From NCBI RefSeq assembly GCF_032391395.1, contig NZ_CP135916.1, positions 496,001 to 560,000 on the forward strand: a stretch of DNA of 64,000 nt, in the 5' to 3' direction. The translations under genes were made by a program, and so were the position numbers. This stretch comes from Sphingomonas sp. Y38-1Y (GTDB lineage: Bacteria; Pseudomonadota; Alphaproteobacteria; Sphingomonadales; Sphingomonadaceae). Shown here one piece after another: positions 17,871 through 27,275 of the stretch; the stretch's first letter is position 1; every line of letters starts with the position of its first letter. A model generated the notes under the pieces. That model was not told the origin of the DNA, made no database searches, and was given only the letters and a program-made list of their open reading frames with translations.

Positions 17871-19157
17871 TTAGGAGAGGCGGAGCGCGACCGAGCGGGC
17901 GTGGGCGGGCAGCCCCTCCGCCTCGGCCAATCGCACGGCAGCGGGACCGATCGCGGCGAGGCCCGCCTCGGTCAGCGACAGGAAGCTGGTGCGCTTCATG
18001 AAGTCGAGCACCGACAACCCGCTCGCAAAGCGTGCGCGGCGGCCGGTAGGCAGGACGTGGTTGGGCCCGGCGACATAGTCGCCGACGGCCTCGGGCGTAT
18101 GACGACCGAGGAACACCGATCCGGCATGGCGGACCTGGTCGAACAGGGCCAAGGGATCGGCGACCGCCAGCTCGAGATGCTCGGGCGCGAGGCGATTGAC
18201 GAGCGGCATCGCCTCCTCGAGCGAGGGCACCACGACGATCGCGCCATTGGCGTCCCATGCCTCGCGCGCGACCTTGGCGGTCGACAGCGTGCCGATCTGG
18301 CGATCGACGGCGTCGGCGACGGCATCTGCAAAGGCGGTGTCGTCGGTGAACAGGATGGACTGACTGGTCGGGTCGTGCTCGGACTGGCTGAGCAGGTCGG
18401 CGGCGGTCCAATCGGGATCGTTCAAGCCATCGGCGACGACGACGATCTCGCTCGGCCCCGCGACCATGTCGATGCCGACGACGCCGTAGAGCTGGCGCTT
18501 GGCTTCCGCCACCCAGGCATTGCCCGGGCCGCAGATCACGTCGACGGGCTTGATGCGGTCGGTGCCGTAGGCGAGCGCGGCGATCGCTTGCGCGCCGCCC
18601 ACCCGCCACACCTCGTCCGCGCCGACCAGCGCGGCGGCGGCGAGGACGAGCGGGTTGGCCTCGCCCCCCGGCGTAGGGGTGACGATGACGAGCCGCTCGA
18701 CTCCCGCGACGCGCGCGGGAATGGCGTTCATCAGCACGGAGCTCGGATAGGCCGCGCGCCCGCCGGGGACATAGAGCCCCGCCGCATCGACCCCGCGCCA
18801 GCGCGCGCCGGTGACGATGCCATCGTCCTCGCGATACTCGGCGTCGGCGGGCCGCTGCTTCTCGTGATAGGCGGCGATGCGATCGCGGGCGAGCGTCAGC
18901 GCTTCGCGAAGATCGGGGTCGAGATCGGCGAGCGCCGCCTCGCAATCGGCGCGCTCGATCCGCCAGCCGCTGTCGTTGAGGTCGTGGCCGTCGAACTTCT
19001 TGGTGAAGGCGTGGAGCGCGGCATCGCCCTCCCGCCGGACGCTGCCGATGATCGCGGCGACGTCGCGCGACACGTCGGCGTCCGCCTCACGCCGCGCGTC
19101 AACGAGGCTGTCGAACGCTGCGGCAAAGCCGGGGGCGGATGAATCGAGGCGGATCAA
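17871..19157 (-). CDS. hisD: Histidinol dehydrogenase
   Basis: Starting at TTG ([11 protein letters not shown]), the protein is 428 residues, the normal HisD length. Motifs include [21 protein letters not shown], then [17 protein letters not shown] and GPSEIVV, plus the metal-binding [12 protein letters not shown] and late SVFLG. It oxidises histidinol to histidine in two NAD-linked steps with zinc. The TTG overlaps the hisG stop (TTGA), and its ribosome binding site GGGAGGGGAAC belongs to a palindromic repeat. Confidence 0.95.
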   Translation of the reverse strand: MIRLDSSAPGFAAAFDSLVDARREADADVSRDVAAIIGSVRREGDAALHAFTKKFDGHDLNDSGWRIERADCEAALADLDPDLREALTLARDRIAAYHEKQRPADAEYREDDGIVTGARWRGVDAAGLYVPGGRAAYPSSVLMNAIPARVAGVERLVIVTPTPGGEANPLVLAAAALVGADEVWRVGGAQAIAALAYGTDRIKPVDVICGPGNAWVAEAKRQLYGVVGIDMVAGPSEIVVVADGLNDPDWTAADLLSQSEHDPTSQSILFTDDTAFADAVADAVDRQIGTLSTAKVAREAWDANGAIVVVPSLEEAMPLVNRLAPEHLELAVADPLALFDQVRHAGSVFLGRHTPEAVGDYVAGPNHVLPTGRRARFASGLSVLDFMKRTSFLSLTEAGLAAIGPAAVRLAEAEGLPAHARSVALRLS

Positions 19158-19906
19158 GTTCCCCTCCCGCCTGCGGGAGGGGCTAGGGGAGGGCCTTCTT
19201 GAGCGGTGCGCTCCGGGACAGACCCTCCTCCGGCCCCTCCCGCGAGCGGGAGGGGGGAAGAAGAAACCGCCTCCCGGAATGCATCCACCAGCGCCACGAC
19301 ATCCGCGCGCGTCTTGAACGCTGCGCGATTGACGACGAGGCGCGAGGAAACCTCGGCGATCGTCTCGACCTCGACCAGGCCGTTCTCTTTCAGCGTGCGG
19401 CCCGAGCTCACCAGGTCGACGATGCGCGGCGCGAGGCCAAGGATCGGGGCGAGTTCCATCGCGCCGTTGAGCTTCACGCACTCGGCCTGGACGCCGCGCG
19501 CCTCGAAATGGCGGCGGGTGATGCCGGGATATTTGGTGGCGATGCGGACATGGCTCCATCCGCGCGGATCGTCGCGCGCGGCCATGTCCGCGGGCTCCGC
19601 GACCGAGATGCGGCAATGACCGATGCCGAGATCGACGGGCGCATAGAGCTCGGCATAGGCGAACTCGGCAAGCACGTCGGAGCCGACGATGCCGAGCTGC
19701 GCCGCGCCGTGCGCGACGAAGGTCGCGACGTCGAACGCGCGGACGCGGATCAGGTCGATGCCGGCCTGGTTGGTCGAGAAGCGCAGCGCGCGGCTGTCCT
19801 CGTCCGAAAAGGCGGCTTCGGGCACGATCCCGGCGCGCGCCAACAGAGGCAGCGCCTCGGCGAGGATGCGGCCTTTCGGCACGGCGATGACGAGCGGGCG
19901 ATTCAT
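19154..19906 (-). CDS. hisG: ATP phosphoribosyltransferase, short form with repeat-encoded tail
   Basis: The 250-residue protein begins [19 protein letters not shown] and contains the PRPP-binding [21 protein letters not shown] region. The normal short HisG ends near residue 214 (LVDAFREAV); there is no C-terminal ACT-like regulatory domain, so a HisZ partner is expected elsewhere. Residues 215-250 ([14 protein letters not shown] to PPAGGRGT) are translated from a palindromic repeat. It catalyses the first step of histidine synthesis and is translationally coupled to hisD. Confidence 0.93.
   Translation of the reverse strand: MNRPLVIAVPKGRILAEALPLLARAGIVPEAAFSDEDSRALRFSTNQAGIDLIRVRAFDVATFVAHGAAQLGIVGSDVLAEFAYAELYAPVDLGIGHCRISVAEPADMAARDDPRGWSHVRIATKYPGITRRHFEARGVQAECVKLNGAMELAPILGLAPRIVDLVSSGRTLKENGLVEVETIAEVSSRLVVNRAAFKTRADVVALVDAFREAVSSSPLPLAGGAGGGSVPERTAQEGPPLAPPAGGRGT
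19159..19258. repeat. Palindromic repeat inside the hisG–hisD junction
   Basis: CCCCTCCCGCCTGCGGGAGGGG forms the first hairpin and CCCCTCCCGCGAGCGGGAGGGG the second, with AGGGGAGGGCC and GACCCTCCTCC pairing between them. It is of the same type as the elements at 181 and 26012. Unusually, it lies within an open reading frame: it encodes the tail of HisG and the Shine-Dalgarno sequence of hisD. Confidence 0.8.
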
Positions 19907-19984
19907 GGGAGGCCGCGCTTTACTTGGGGTGCCATCGGGGTGCAACAAGGCGGCAATCTTCCCCGATACCCCCCCGGAGCCGCG

Positions 19985-21661
19985 ATGATCGCCCGTACCC
20001 TGTTGCTTGCCAGCCTGTCCCTCGCCAGCGTCGCGGTCGCGCAGGAAGCGCCGCGCCCGCCGCTGCCCAGCGCCGAGACCAACGCCCGCGTCAACGCAGC
20101 ACTGCCGGAGGCCGAGGCGGCGATGAAGGCGCACGTCATGTTCCTGGCGAGCGACGCGATGCTGGGGCGCGAGGCGGGAAGCCCGACCTATGACGTCGCC
20201 GCTCAGTACGTCGCCGCGCAATATTACGCCGCCGGCCTGCGGCCCGCAGGCGACAATGGCAGCTACCTCCAGACCGTGCCGCTGGTCAGCTACAAGCCGG
20301 CGTCGCAGGGCAGCTTCGGCTGGACGCCCAAGGGCGGTGCCGCGCAGCCGCTGACCTTTGGCGAGGATTATCTGCCCGGCGCCGACCCGACCCAGGCGCA
20401 GACGCGCGTCGACGCGCCGGTGGTGTTCGTCGGCTATGGCATCGACGCGCCGACCTTCAAGCGCAACGACTATGCCGGCGTCGACGTGCGCGGCAAGGTC
20501 GTCGCCTTCTTCTCGGGCGCGCCCGCGGCGATGCCGGGCGAGGAGCGCGCGCATTTCGGCAACGCCGCGAACAAGGCGGTGACGGCGCAGGCCAAGGGCG
20601 CGGTCGGCGTGATCCTGCTCGAATCGCCGACCAGCGCCAAGGTGCGGCCCTTCTCTCGCCTGGCCGAGACGTGGAACAGCGCGCGCATGACCTGGGCGGA
20701 GGCGGACGGCACCGGCTTCTTCGCCGCGCCCAAGACGCCGTCGCTCGGCACCGTCAGCATGAAGGGCGCCGAGAAGATGTTCGCCGGCGCACGCACGCCC
20801 TGGGCCCAGGTGGTCGCCGCCGCCGAGAGCCCGGCTGCCAAGTTCCGCGCGGTCGAGCTGCCGGGCCGCCTGTCGGTCCAGCTGTCGACCGAGACCAAGC
20901 CCGTCACCAGCTACAACGTCGCCGGTCTGCTGCCCGGGAGCGACCCCAAGCTCAAGGACGAGATCGTCGTCCTGACGGCGCATCTCGACCATGTCGGCGT
21001 AGGCACGCCCAAGAACGGTGACGCGATCTATAACGGCGCGATGGACAATGCGGTCGGCATCGCCTCGCTGATCGAGGAGGCCAAGCGCTTCAAGGCGGCG
21101 GGCGCGGCGCCCAAGCGCTCGGTGCTGTTCCTGGCGGTCACGGCGGAGGAGAAGGGGCTGGTCGGCGCCGATTACTTCGCCCGCCACCCGACCTTCCCCA
21201 AGGCGAACCTGGTCGCCGACGTCAATCTCGACATGCCGATCCTCACCTACAAGTTCGAGGACATCGTCGCGTTCGGGGCTGATCGCACGACGCTGGGCCA
21301 GTACGTGAAGAATGCCGCGGCCAAGATGAACCTCCAGATCTCGCCCGACCCGATGCCCGACCAGGGCTTCTTCGTGCGGTCGGACCATTATCGCTTCGTC
21401 CAGCAGGGCATTCCCAGCGTGTTCGTCTGGCCGGGCACCAAGGGACCGGGCAAGGCGGCGTTCGACGCGTTCCTGTCGACGCATTACCACCAGCCGAGCG
21501 ACGAGGTCGGCCAGACACCGCCGATCGACTGGTCATCGGGTGTGCGCTTCATCGAGGCGAACTATTCGATCGCGCGCGAGATCGCCGACGCGCCCGAGCG
21601 GCCGCGCTGGAACAAGGGCGACTTCTTCGGCACGCTCTACAACGGGCTCGGCGCCAAGTGA
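19985..21661 (+). CDS. Secreted M28-family metallopeptidase, first copy
   Basis: The 558-residue protein starts at [20 protein letters not shown], a signal peptide. A PA-type inserted domain (about 130-290) precedes the M28 zinc domain with ligands in [36 protein letters not shown] and THYHQPSDE. It is probably a periplasmic or secreted aminopeptidase. The frame stays open far upstream, but that region is the antisense of hisG. It overlaps the second copy by 4 bases. Confidence 0.9.
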   Translation: MIARTLLLASLSLASVAVAQEAPRPPLPSAETNARVNAALPEAEAAMKAHVMFLASDAMLGREAGSPTYDVAAQYVAAQYYAAGLRPAGDNGSYLQTVPLVSYKPASQGSFGWTPKGGAAQPLTFGEDYLPGADPTQAQTRVDAPVVFVGYGIDAPTFKRNDYAGVDVRGKVVAFFSGAPAAMPGEERAHFGNAANKAVTAQAKGAVGVILLESPTSAKVRPFSRLAETWNSARMTWAEADGTGFFAAPKTPSLGTVSMKGAEKMFAGARTPWAQVVAAAESPAAKFRAVELPGRLSVQLSTETKPVTSYNVAGLLPGSDPKLKDEIVVLTAHLDHVGVGTPKNGDAIYNGAMDNAVGIASLIEEAKRFKAAGAAPKRSVLFLAVTAEEKGLVGADYFARHPTFPKANLVADVNLDMPILTYKFEDIVAFGADRTTLGQYVKNAAAKMNLQISPDPMPDQGFFVRSDHYRFVQQGIPSVFVWPGTKGPGKAAFDAFLSTHYHQPSDEVGQTPPIDWSSGVRFIEANYSIAREIADAPERPRWNKGDFFGTLYNGLGAK

Positions 21662-23253
21662 GGACGATGCTGCTCGCCGCCAGCGCGGCGCTGCTGATTG
21701 CCGCGACCGACGCGCCGCTTCCGCCCGACCAGGCGGCGATGAAGGCGCATGTCGCGTTCCTGGCCGACGACGCGCTGAAGGGTCGGCAGGCGGGCAGCCC
21801 CGAATATGACGTCGCCGCGGCCTATGTCTCGGCGCGGATGCAGGAAGCGGGGCTCGTGCCCGCGGGCGACAACGGCACCTGGCGCCAGGCGGTGCCGCTC
21901 GCTGCCGCGCGGCCGCTCGACGGCAGCGCGTCGTTCACGCGCGCGGGCAAGACCCAGCCGCTGGCGCTCGGCACCGACTATGTCGGCCGCGCGAGCCTGA
22001 CCGAGGTGGACCGCACCGTTTCGGGTGAGGTGGTGTTCGCCGGCTATGGCGTCGTCGATCCGACCACGGGCATCGACGACTATAAGGGCCTGGACGTGCG
22101 CGGGCGCATCGTCGCGGTGATGTGGGGCGGTCCGCCGGGCCTCAACAGCGAAGTCGCGGCGCATTACAGCAACCGGTCGGTCAAGGCCGAGGTCGCCGGC
22201 CAGCGCGGCGCGAAGGGCATCGTCTTCATCGAATCGAGCGCGATGCGCGCGATCTACGACTTCCCGGCGGTGGTGGAGGCGTGGTCCGGCCCGTCGATGA
22301 ACTGGTCGCGGCCCGATGCGCCGCGAAGCGATGGCGCGCCGCAGCTTGCCGCGATCAGCGAGGCGGGGGCGGTCAAGCTGTTCGCCGGCGGTCCGCTCGC
22401 CTGGGCGCGGGTCCGCGGCGCCGATGCCGCCAAGAAGCCGCTGCCGACCGGCGCGCTGAACGTCACCGCCAGCTTCGAGCAGAAGAGCGAACTTGTCCGC
22501 CTCAACAGCGCCAATATCGTCGGCAAGCTGGAGGGGAGCGATCCCACGCTCCGCAACGAATATGTCGTGCTGACCGCGCATCTCGACCATATCGGCGTGA
22601 CCGAGCCGGTGAACGGCGACGCGATCAACAATGGCGCGATGGACAATGCGATCGGCATCGCCTCGATGCTGGAAGCCGCGCGTGCGTTTCGCGACGCGGG
22701 CAAGGCGCCGAAGCGCAGCGTGCTGTTCGTCGCGCTGACCGCGGAGGAAGAGGGGCTGATCGGTTCCGACTATTTCGCGCGCTTCCCGACGGTGCCGCGC
22801 GGATCGATCGTCGCCGACGTCAACCTCGACATGCCGATCATGACCTACAAGTTCGAGGACATCGTCGCTTACGGCGCCGACCGGTCGAGCATCGGCCCCG
22901 TGCTCGCGCGCGTCGCGGCGGAGGAGCGGCTGACGCTCAGCCCCGATCCCGCGCCCGAGGAGACCAACTTCGTCCGCACCGATCACTACAGCTTCGTCAA
23001 GCAGGGCGTGCCGTCGGTGTCGATCGACGCGGGCTGGGGCGGGCCGGGCAAGGCGGCGACCAAGGAATTCCTCGACAAGCATTACCATCAGCCGTCCGAC
23101 GACATGAAGCTGCCGTTCGACTGGGCGTCGGCGCGGCGGTTCGTGACGCTCAACTACAAGCTGGCGCGTGCCCTTGCCGATGGCCCGCGGCCGACCTGGA
23201 ACAAGGGCGACTTCTTCGGCACGCTGTACGGAGGCGCGGGGCAGGGGTCGTAA
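21658..23253 (+). CDS. Secreted M28-family metallopeptidase, second copy
   Basis: This 531-residue paralogue starts with GTG overlapping the stop of the first copy (GTGA). It shares the whole layout: signal-like N-terminus [34 protein letters not shown], a PA-type domain, LTAHLDHIGV, MDNAIGIAS, TAEEEGLIGSDYF, VNLDMPI and KHYHQPSDD. The two end in the same [16 protein letters not shown] stretch, clear evidence of tandem duplication. All zinc ligands are kept, so both should be active. Confidence 0.9.
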   Translation: MRTMLLAASAALLIAATDAPLPPDQAAMKAHVAFLADDALKGRQAGSPEYDVAAAYVSARMQEAGLVPAGDNGTWRQAVPLAAARPLDGSASFTRAGKTQPLALGTDYVGRASLTEVDRTVSGEVVFAGYGVVDPTTGIDDYKGLDVRGRIVAVMWGGPPGLNSEVAAHYSNRSVKAEVAGQRGAKGIVFIESSAMRAIYDFPAVVEAWSGPSMNWSRPDAPRSDGAPQLAAISEAGAVKLFAGGPLAWARVRGADAAKKPLPTGALNVTASFEQKSELVRLNSANIVGKLEGSDPTLRNEYVVLTAHLDHIGVTEPVNGDAINNGAMDNAIGIASMLEAARAFRDAGKAPKRSVLFVALTAEEEGLIGSDYFARFPTVPRGSIVADVNLDMPIMTYKFEDIVAYGADRSSIGPVLARVAAEERLTLSPDPAPEETNFVRTDHYSFVKQGVPSVSIDAGWGGPGKAATKEFLDKHYHQPSDDMKLPFDWASARRFVTLNYKLARALADGPRPTWNKGDFFGTLYGGAGQGS

Positions 23254-23254
23254 G

Positions 23255-24082
23255 GTGCGGCTGCTGATCTTCGGGCTGGGGTACAGCGCGCGCTTCATCG
23301 CGACGCGGCTCGCCCCGCGCGGCTGGCGGATCGCGGCGACGACGCGGAACGGGCGCGAGGGCACGATCGCCTTTGCCGACGCCGATCGCGTGCGGTTCGA
23401 GGCAGGCGAGGCGACGCACATCCTGTCGAGCGTGCCGCCTGGCGAGGCGGGCGATCCGGTGCTCGACGCCTATGGCGACTCGTTCGGCCGCGCACGGCTC
23501 GCCTATCTTTCCTCGACCGGCGTCTATGGCGATGCCGGCGGCGCCTGGGTCGACGAAAGCGCACCGATCTGCGGTCGGCGGGCCAACCGCAACGAGGCCG
23601 ACGCCGCCTGGCTCGACCGCGGCGCGCGCGTGTTCCGGCTGCCCGGCATCTACGGCCCCGGGCGCTCCCCGCTCGACCGCGTCGCCGCGGGGGAGGCGCA
23701 TCGCACTGGTATCGCCGGCCAGGTGTTCAGCCGCATCCATGTCGAGGATCTGGCGGAGGGCGTCGCAAAGGGACTCGACGCGCCGGCGGGCGCCTACAAC
23801 CTCGCCGACGATGTCCCGTGCGCGCAGGACCGGGTGGTCGCGTATGCGGCGGCGTTGCTGGGCATGGACCCGCCGCCGATCGTCCCGCTCGAGTCGCTCA
23901 GCCCGGCCGCCCGCGCCTTCCATGCCGAAAACCGGCGCGTGGCGAACGGCAAGGCGAAGCGGGTGCTCGGCTGGCGGCCGGTCTATGCCGATTACCGGTT
24001 GGGCCTGCGCGCTCTTAACGCCACCACCAGCCCGGTCATCGCCAGCGCCGCGCCCGCAACCGCCAGCGCCGACCAGCGATAG
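23255..24082 (+). CDS. NAD(P)-dependent epimerase/SDR-type protein (YeeZ-like)
   Basis: Starting at GTG one base after the second peptidase stop, the protein is 275 residues. The Rossmann start is RLLIFGLGYSARFIATRL, followed by LAYLSSTGVYGD and LPGIYGPGRSPLDRV with IHVEDLAEGV, the pattern of atypical extended SDRs related to YeeZ. The substrate is unknown. Its last 30 residues (after GLRAL) lie antisense to the end of the EamA gene, a 91-base tail-to-tail overlap. Confidence 0.82.
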   Translation: MRLLIFGLGYSARFIATRLAPRGWRIAATTRNGREGTIAFADADRVRFEAGEATHILSSVPPGEAGDPVLDAYGDSFGRARLAYLSSTGVYGDAGGAWVDESAPICGRRANRNEADAAWLDRGARVFRLPGIYGPGRSPLDRVAAGEAHRTGIAGQVFSRIHVEDLAEGVAKGLDAPAGAYNLADDVPCAQDRVVAYAAALLGMDPPPIVPLESLSPAARAFHAENRRVANGKAKRVLGWRPVYADYRLGLRALNATTSPVIASAAPATASADQR

Positions 24083-24909
24083 CCCTCGAACACCGTCGAC
24101 AGCGCCATCGCGATCACGGGGACGAGTACGCCCGAATAGGCGGCCTTGGCCGGTCCGATCGTGCGGATCACGCCGAAATAGAGCGTGAAGGCGAGCGCCG
24201 AGGCGGCGAGGCCCAAATAGAGCAGCCCGGCGACATAAGGCGGGCTCCAGTCGAATCGCGGCGGCCCCGCGGTCGCCAGCGCGAAGCCCGCATCGACGGC
24301 GGCGCCGATCAGCATCGCCCAGCCGAGCACCGCTGCCATCGGATAGGCACGCGCGGTCTTCGTCGCCTGCATCACGTTGGCGACCGATGCGGAGCAGACG
24401 CCCGCCAGCGTGATCGCGATGCCGGTCAGCACGCGCGCGGTGCCGCCGGTATCGGCACGCGCCTCATGCACGAACAGAAGCGCGATTCCCGCTATCGCGA
24501 TCACCGATCCGATGACGAGCTGCCGCCCCATTCGCTGCCCGAGGAAGAGCCGCGCCAGGATCGCGTTGGGCACCAGCAGCAGCGCGAACACCACCGCCAC
24601 CAGGCCCGAGGTCACATAGAGCTCGGCGCGATAGACGAAGTTGAAGTTGAGCACGAACTGCATCAGCCCGAGCACTGCCGCGAACCCCAGCCCGCGTGCG
24701 TCGAGCGCCAGCCGGTCGCCGCGCCACAGCGCCCAGCCGAGCATCGCCGCGCCGCCGATCGCGAAGCGATAGGCGACCGACCAGGAGGGCGGCACCTGTC
24801 CCAGCTGGCCGGTGATGACGATCCAGGTCGATCCCCAGATCAGCGTGACGATGCCGAAGGGAATCAGCACCGACAGCCGCGTCGATTGCGGCGGCGGCGC
24901 GTCGCTCAT
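23992..24909 (-). CDS. EamA/DMT-family transporter
   Basis: The 305-residue protein has about ten helices in two EamA halves, beginning SVLIPFGIVTLIWGSTWIVI and with the second half from TGIAITLAGVCSASVANVM. Such proteins export amino acids or small metabolites, or are of unknown substrate. The ATG overlaps the stop of the aldolase gene upstream (ATGA). Adjacent coupling to an aldolase suggests a link to threonine or glycine handling, which is inference. Confidence 0.88.
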   Translation of the reverse strand: MSDAPPPQSTRLSVLIPFGIVTLIWGSTWIVITGQLGQVPPSWSVAYRFAIGGAAMLGWALWRGDRLALDARGLGFAAVLGLMQFVLNFNFVYRAELYVTSGLVAVVFALLLVPNAILARLFLGQRMGRQLVIGSVIAIAGIALLFVHEARADTGGTARVLTGIAITLAGVCSASVANVMQATKTARAYPMAAVLGWAMLIGAAVDAGFALATAGPPRFDWSPPYVAGLLYLGLAASALAFTLYFGVIRTIGPAKAAYSGVLVPVIAMALSTVFEGYRWSALAVAGAALAMTGLVVALRARRPNR

Positions 24910-25907
24910 AGGGCCGCAATGGCGTCGGCGAGCGGGCGCACCGCCGCTTCGCCCTGATCCCAGGCGGTGACGAACCGCGCCTGACCGACGCCCCAATCGT
25001 AGAAGTCGAAGCCCTTGGCCCGCAGCGTCGCGGCCTCGTCGGCGGTCAGCGTCAGGAACACCTCGTTCGCCTCGACCGGCTCGACCAGACGGCCACCAGC
25101 GGCGCCGGCGATCAGCGCGGCGCCGGCATTGGCCGCGCGCGCATTGGCGAGCCAGACGTCGTCCTCGAGCATCGCCAGCAATTGCGCGGCGAGATAGCGG
25201 CCCTTCGACTGGAGGTGCCCCGCGCGCTTGCGGCGATAGCGCGTCGCGGCGGCGAGGTCTGGCCGGAAGAACACCAGCGCCTCCGCCGACATGCCGCCAT
25301 TCTTGACGAAACCGAAGCTCAGCGCATCGACACCCGCCTCGACTGTCAGCGCGGCGGGCGTGCAGCCGAGATGCGCGACCGCATTGGCAAAGCGCGCGCC
25401 GTCCATGTGGAAGCCGAGGCCGCGGGCATTGGCGACGCGGCCGATCGCTGCCACCTCGTCGGGGGTATAGACGCGTCCGGCTTCGGTCGCGTTGGTGATG
25501 CTGATCGCGTGCGGCTGAACCTGGTGCACGTCGTCGCGGATCGCCGCCGCCGCCGCCTCGATCGCATCGGGCGTCAGCTTGGCGCCTTCGCCCTCCAAGA
25601 GCAGCAGCTTGGCGCCGTGGGTGTAGAATTCGGGCGCGCCGCACTCGTCCACCTGGATATGCGCCTCGCGGTGGCAGAAGACGGCGCCGTGCGGCGGGCA
25701 GAGCGCGGCGAGCGCGAGGGCGTTGGCGGCGGTGCCGGTGGGCACCCACAGCACGGCGACGTCGGCGCCGAACAGCGCGGAAAAGGCCGCGTCCAGCCGC
25801 TTCGACCACGCATCGCCGTCATAGGCGGTGTCCTGTCGATTGGCCTCGATCAGCGCGGCCATGACGGCAGGGCAGGCGGGGGCGGCATTGTCGGAGAAGA
25901 AGCGCAT
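24906..25907 (-). CDS. Low-specificity L-threonine aldolase (beta-eliminating lyase family)
   Basis: From MRFFSDNAAPACPAVM the protein is 333 residues; an in-frame ATG at 25961 would add 18. The PLP fold shows VPTGTAANALAL, HREAHIQVDECGAPEF, GFHMDGARFANAVA and the PLP-lysine region SFGFVKNGGMSAEALVF. It cleaves threonine or allo-threonine to glycine and acetaldehyde in the cytosol. The upstream region contains a palindromic repeat. Confidence 0.88.
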   Translation of the reverse strand: MRFFSDNAAPACPAVMAALIEANRQDTAYDGDAWSKRLDAAFSALFGADVAVLWVPTGTAANALALAALCPPHGAVFCHREAHIQVDECGAPEFYTHGAKLLLLEGEGAKLTPDAIEAAAAAIRDDVHQVQPHAISITNATEAGRVYTPDEVAAIGRVANARGLGFHMDGARFANAVAHLGCTPAALTVEAGVDALSFGFVKNGGMSAEALVFFRPDLAAATRYRRKRAGHLQSKGRYLAAQLLAMLEDDVWLANARAANAGAALIAGAAGGRLVEPVEANEVFLTLTADEAATLRAKGFDFYDWGVGQARFVTAWDQGEAAVRPLADAIAAL

Positions 25908-26011
25908 GGCGAGAGCCGGTAGCGCGCGCAATGGTGGCGGGGAAGAGGGTCCGGCGTTCACAATCTGTTCGGGTCAGGGTATGAGGTCGTGGATGATCTG
26001 GGCGCTACTCG

Positions 26012-26111
26012 CTCCCCTCCCTGGAAGGGAGGGGCTGGGGTGGGTTGGGGGCGAGGAAGCGCTTCGCCCCAAACCTACCATTTCCCGACCCCTCCCTTTC
26101 AGGGAGGGGAG
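26012..26111. repeat. Palindromic repeat upstream of dinB
   Basis: CTCCCCTCCCTGGAAGGGAG opens the element, GCGAGGAAGCGCTTCGCCCC forms a central stem, and CCCTCCCTTTCAGGGAGGGG closes it. The last arm provides the AGGGAGGGGA that acts as ribosome binding site of dinB. Same family as 181 and 19159. Confidence 0.8.
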
Positions 26112-26116
26112 TACGG

Positions 26117-27199
26117 TTGCGCAAAGCCCGGCCCACCGTGACCCCCCGCAAGATCATCCATGTCGACATGGACGCCTTCTTCGCCTCGGTGGAGCAGCGC
26201 GACGATCCGGCGTTGCGCGGACGCCCGGTAGCGGTGGGGCATGGCGAGTCGCGCGGCGTGGTCGCGGCGGCGAGTTATGAGGCGCGGCGGTTCGGCGTGC
26301 GGTCGGCGATGCCCTCGGTCACCGCCAAGCGGCGCTGCGCGGAGTTGATCTTCGTGCCGCCGCGGTTCGAGGTCTATCGTGCGGTCAGCCAGCAGATCCA
26401 CGGCATCTTCGCCGAGTTCACGCCGCTCATCCAGCCGCTGTCCCTCGACGAGGCGTATCTGGACGTCACCGCCGACCTGGCCGGGCTCGGCACCGCCTGG
26501 GCGACGGCTAAGGCGATCCGCGCGCGCATTGCCGCCGACACCGGACTCACCGCCTCCGCCGGGATCTCCTACAACAAATTCCTCGCCAAGCTCGCGTCCG
26601 ACCAGAAGAAGCCCGACGGCCAGTTCGCGGTGACGCCCGAGATGGGACCGGATTGGGTGGCGACGCTGCCAGTCGAGCGCTTCCACGGCGTCGGCCCCGT
26701 CACCGCGGCCAAGATGAAGCGGCTGGGCATCGCTACCGGCGCCGACCTTGCCGACCGATCGCTCGCCTTCCTGGCCGAGCATTTCGGGAGCGCGGCCGAA
26801 TGGTATCACGGCATCGCCCGCGGCATCGACGAGCGGCCCGTCGAGCCCAATCGCGTGCGCAAGTCGTCGGGCAGCGAGACGACCTTCGCCAGCGACCTCA
26901 TCGACCCCGCCGCAATCGAACGCGCCGTGATCGAGCAGGCGGACGAGGTCTGGGCGTGGTGCGAAGCGCGCGACCGTTATGGCCGGACGGTGACGGTCAA
27001 AGCCAAATATGCCGACTTCCGCCAGGTCACCCGCAGCCGCACCGTTGCCGCGCCAGTGCGCGACCGCGAGCAGCTCCACGCCACCGCCCGCGCGCTGGTG
27101 GCGACGCTCTATCCGCTCGTCACCGGGCTGCGGCTGGTCGGCGTGACCGTGTCCGGCTTCCCCAGCGAGACGGCGACGCCCGACCTGTTCGGCGCGTGA
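26117..27199 (+). CDS. dinB: DNA polymerase IV (Y family)
   Basis: From TTG at 26117 the protein is 360 residues. Palm motifs are HVDMDAFFASVEQRD and SLDEAYLDVT, supplying the catalytic acidic residues; SAGISYNKFLAKLASDQKKPDGQ and the helix-hairpin-helix FHGVGPVTAAKMKRLGI follow, then the little finger. TTG 26117 lies 7 bases after GGGAGGGGA; a GTG at 26138 just before TPRKIIHVDMD has no such signal. It performs error-prone translesion synthesis. The C-terminus TPDLFGA resembles a sliding-clamp binding motif. Confidence 0.94.
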   Translation: MRKARPTVTPRKIIHVDMDAFFASVEQRDDPALRGRPVAVGHGESRGVVAAASYEARRFGVRSAMPSVTAKRRCAELIFVPPRFEVYRAVSQQIHGIFAEFTPLIQPLSLDEAYLDVTADLAGLGTAWATAKAIRARIAADTGLTASAGISYNKFLAKLASDQKKPDGQFAVTPEMGPDWVATLPVERFHGVGPVTAAKMKRLGIATGADLADRSLAFLAEHFGSAAEWYHGIARGIDERPVEPNRVRKSSGSETTFASDLIDPAAIERAVIEQADEVWAWCEARDRYGRTVTVKAKYADFRQVTRSRTVAAPVRDREQLHATARALVATLYPLVTGLRLVGVTVSGFPSETATPDLFGA

Positions 27200-27246
27200 A
27201 TGGCGCTTGTCGGGTCCGGGCCGATCTGCAACACCGCGCGCCGGAA

Positions 27247-27257
27247 TTGTCGGACAA
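27247..27257. promoter_or_regulatory. Palindrome TTGTCGGACAA upstream of the sugar dehydrogenase
   Basis: A perfect TTGTC-G-GACAA palindrome 19 bases before the GTG of the oxidoreductase. On the other strand it reads TTGTCCGACAA. Similar boxes lie before the symporter and the arabinofuranosidase, so it may be the operator of a shared sugar regulator. Confidence 0.5.
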
Positions 27258-27275
27258 GCGTTTCGGGAGAGCGTC

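Noticed and set aside
17371..18945. A 524-codon minus-strand frame covering nusB and much of hisD
   Set aside because: Only the last 158 codons have the NusB pattern; the rest is an arginine-rich shadow of hisD in another frame.
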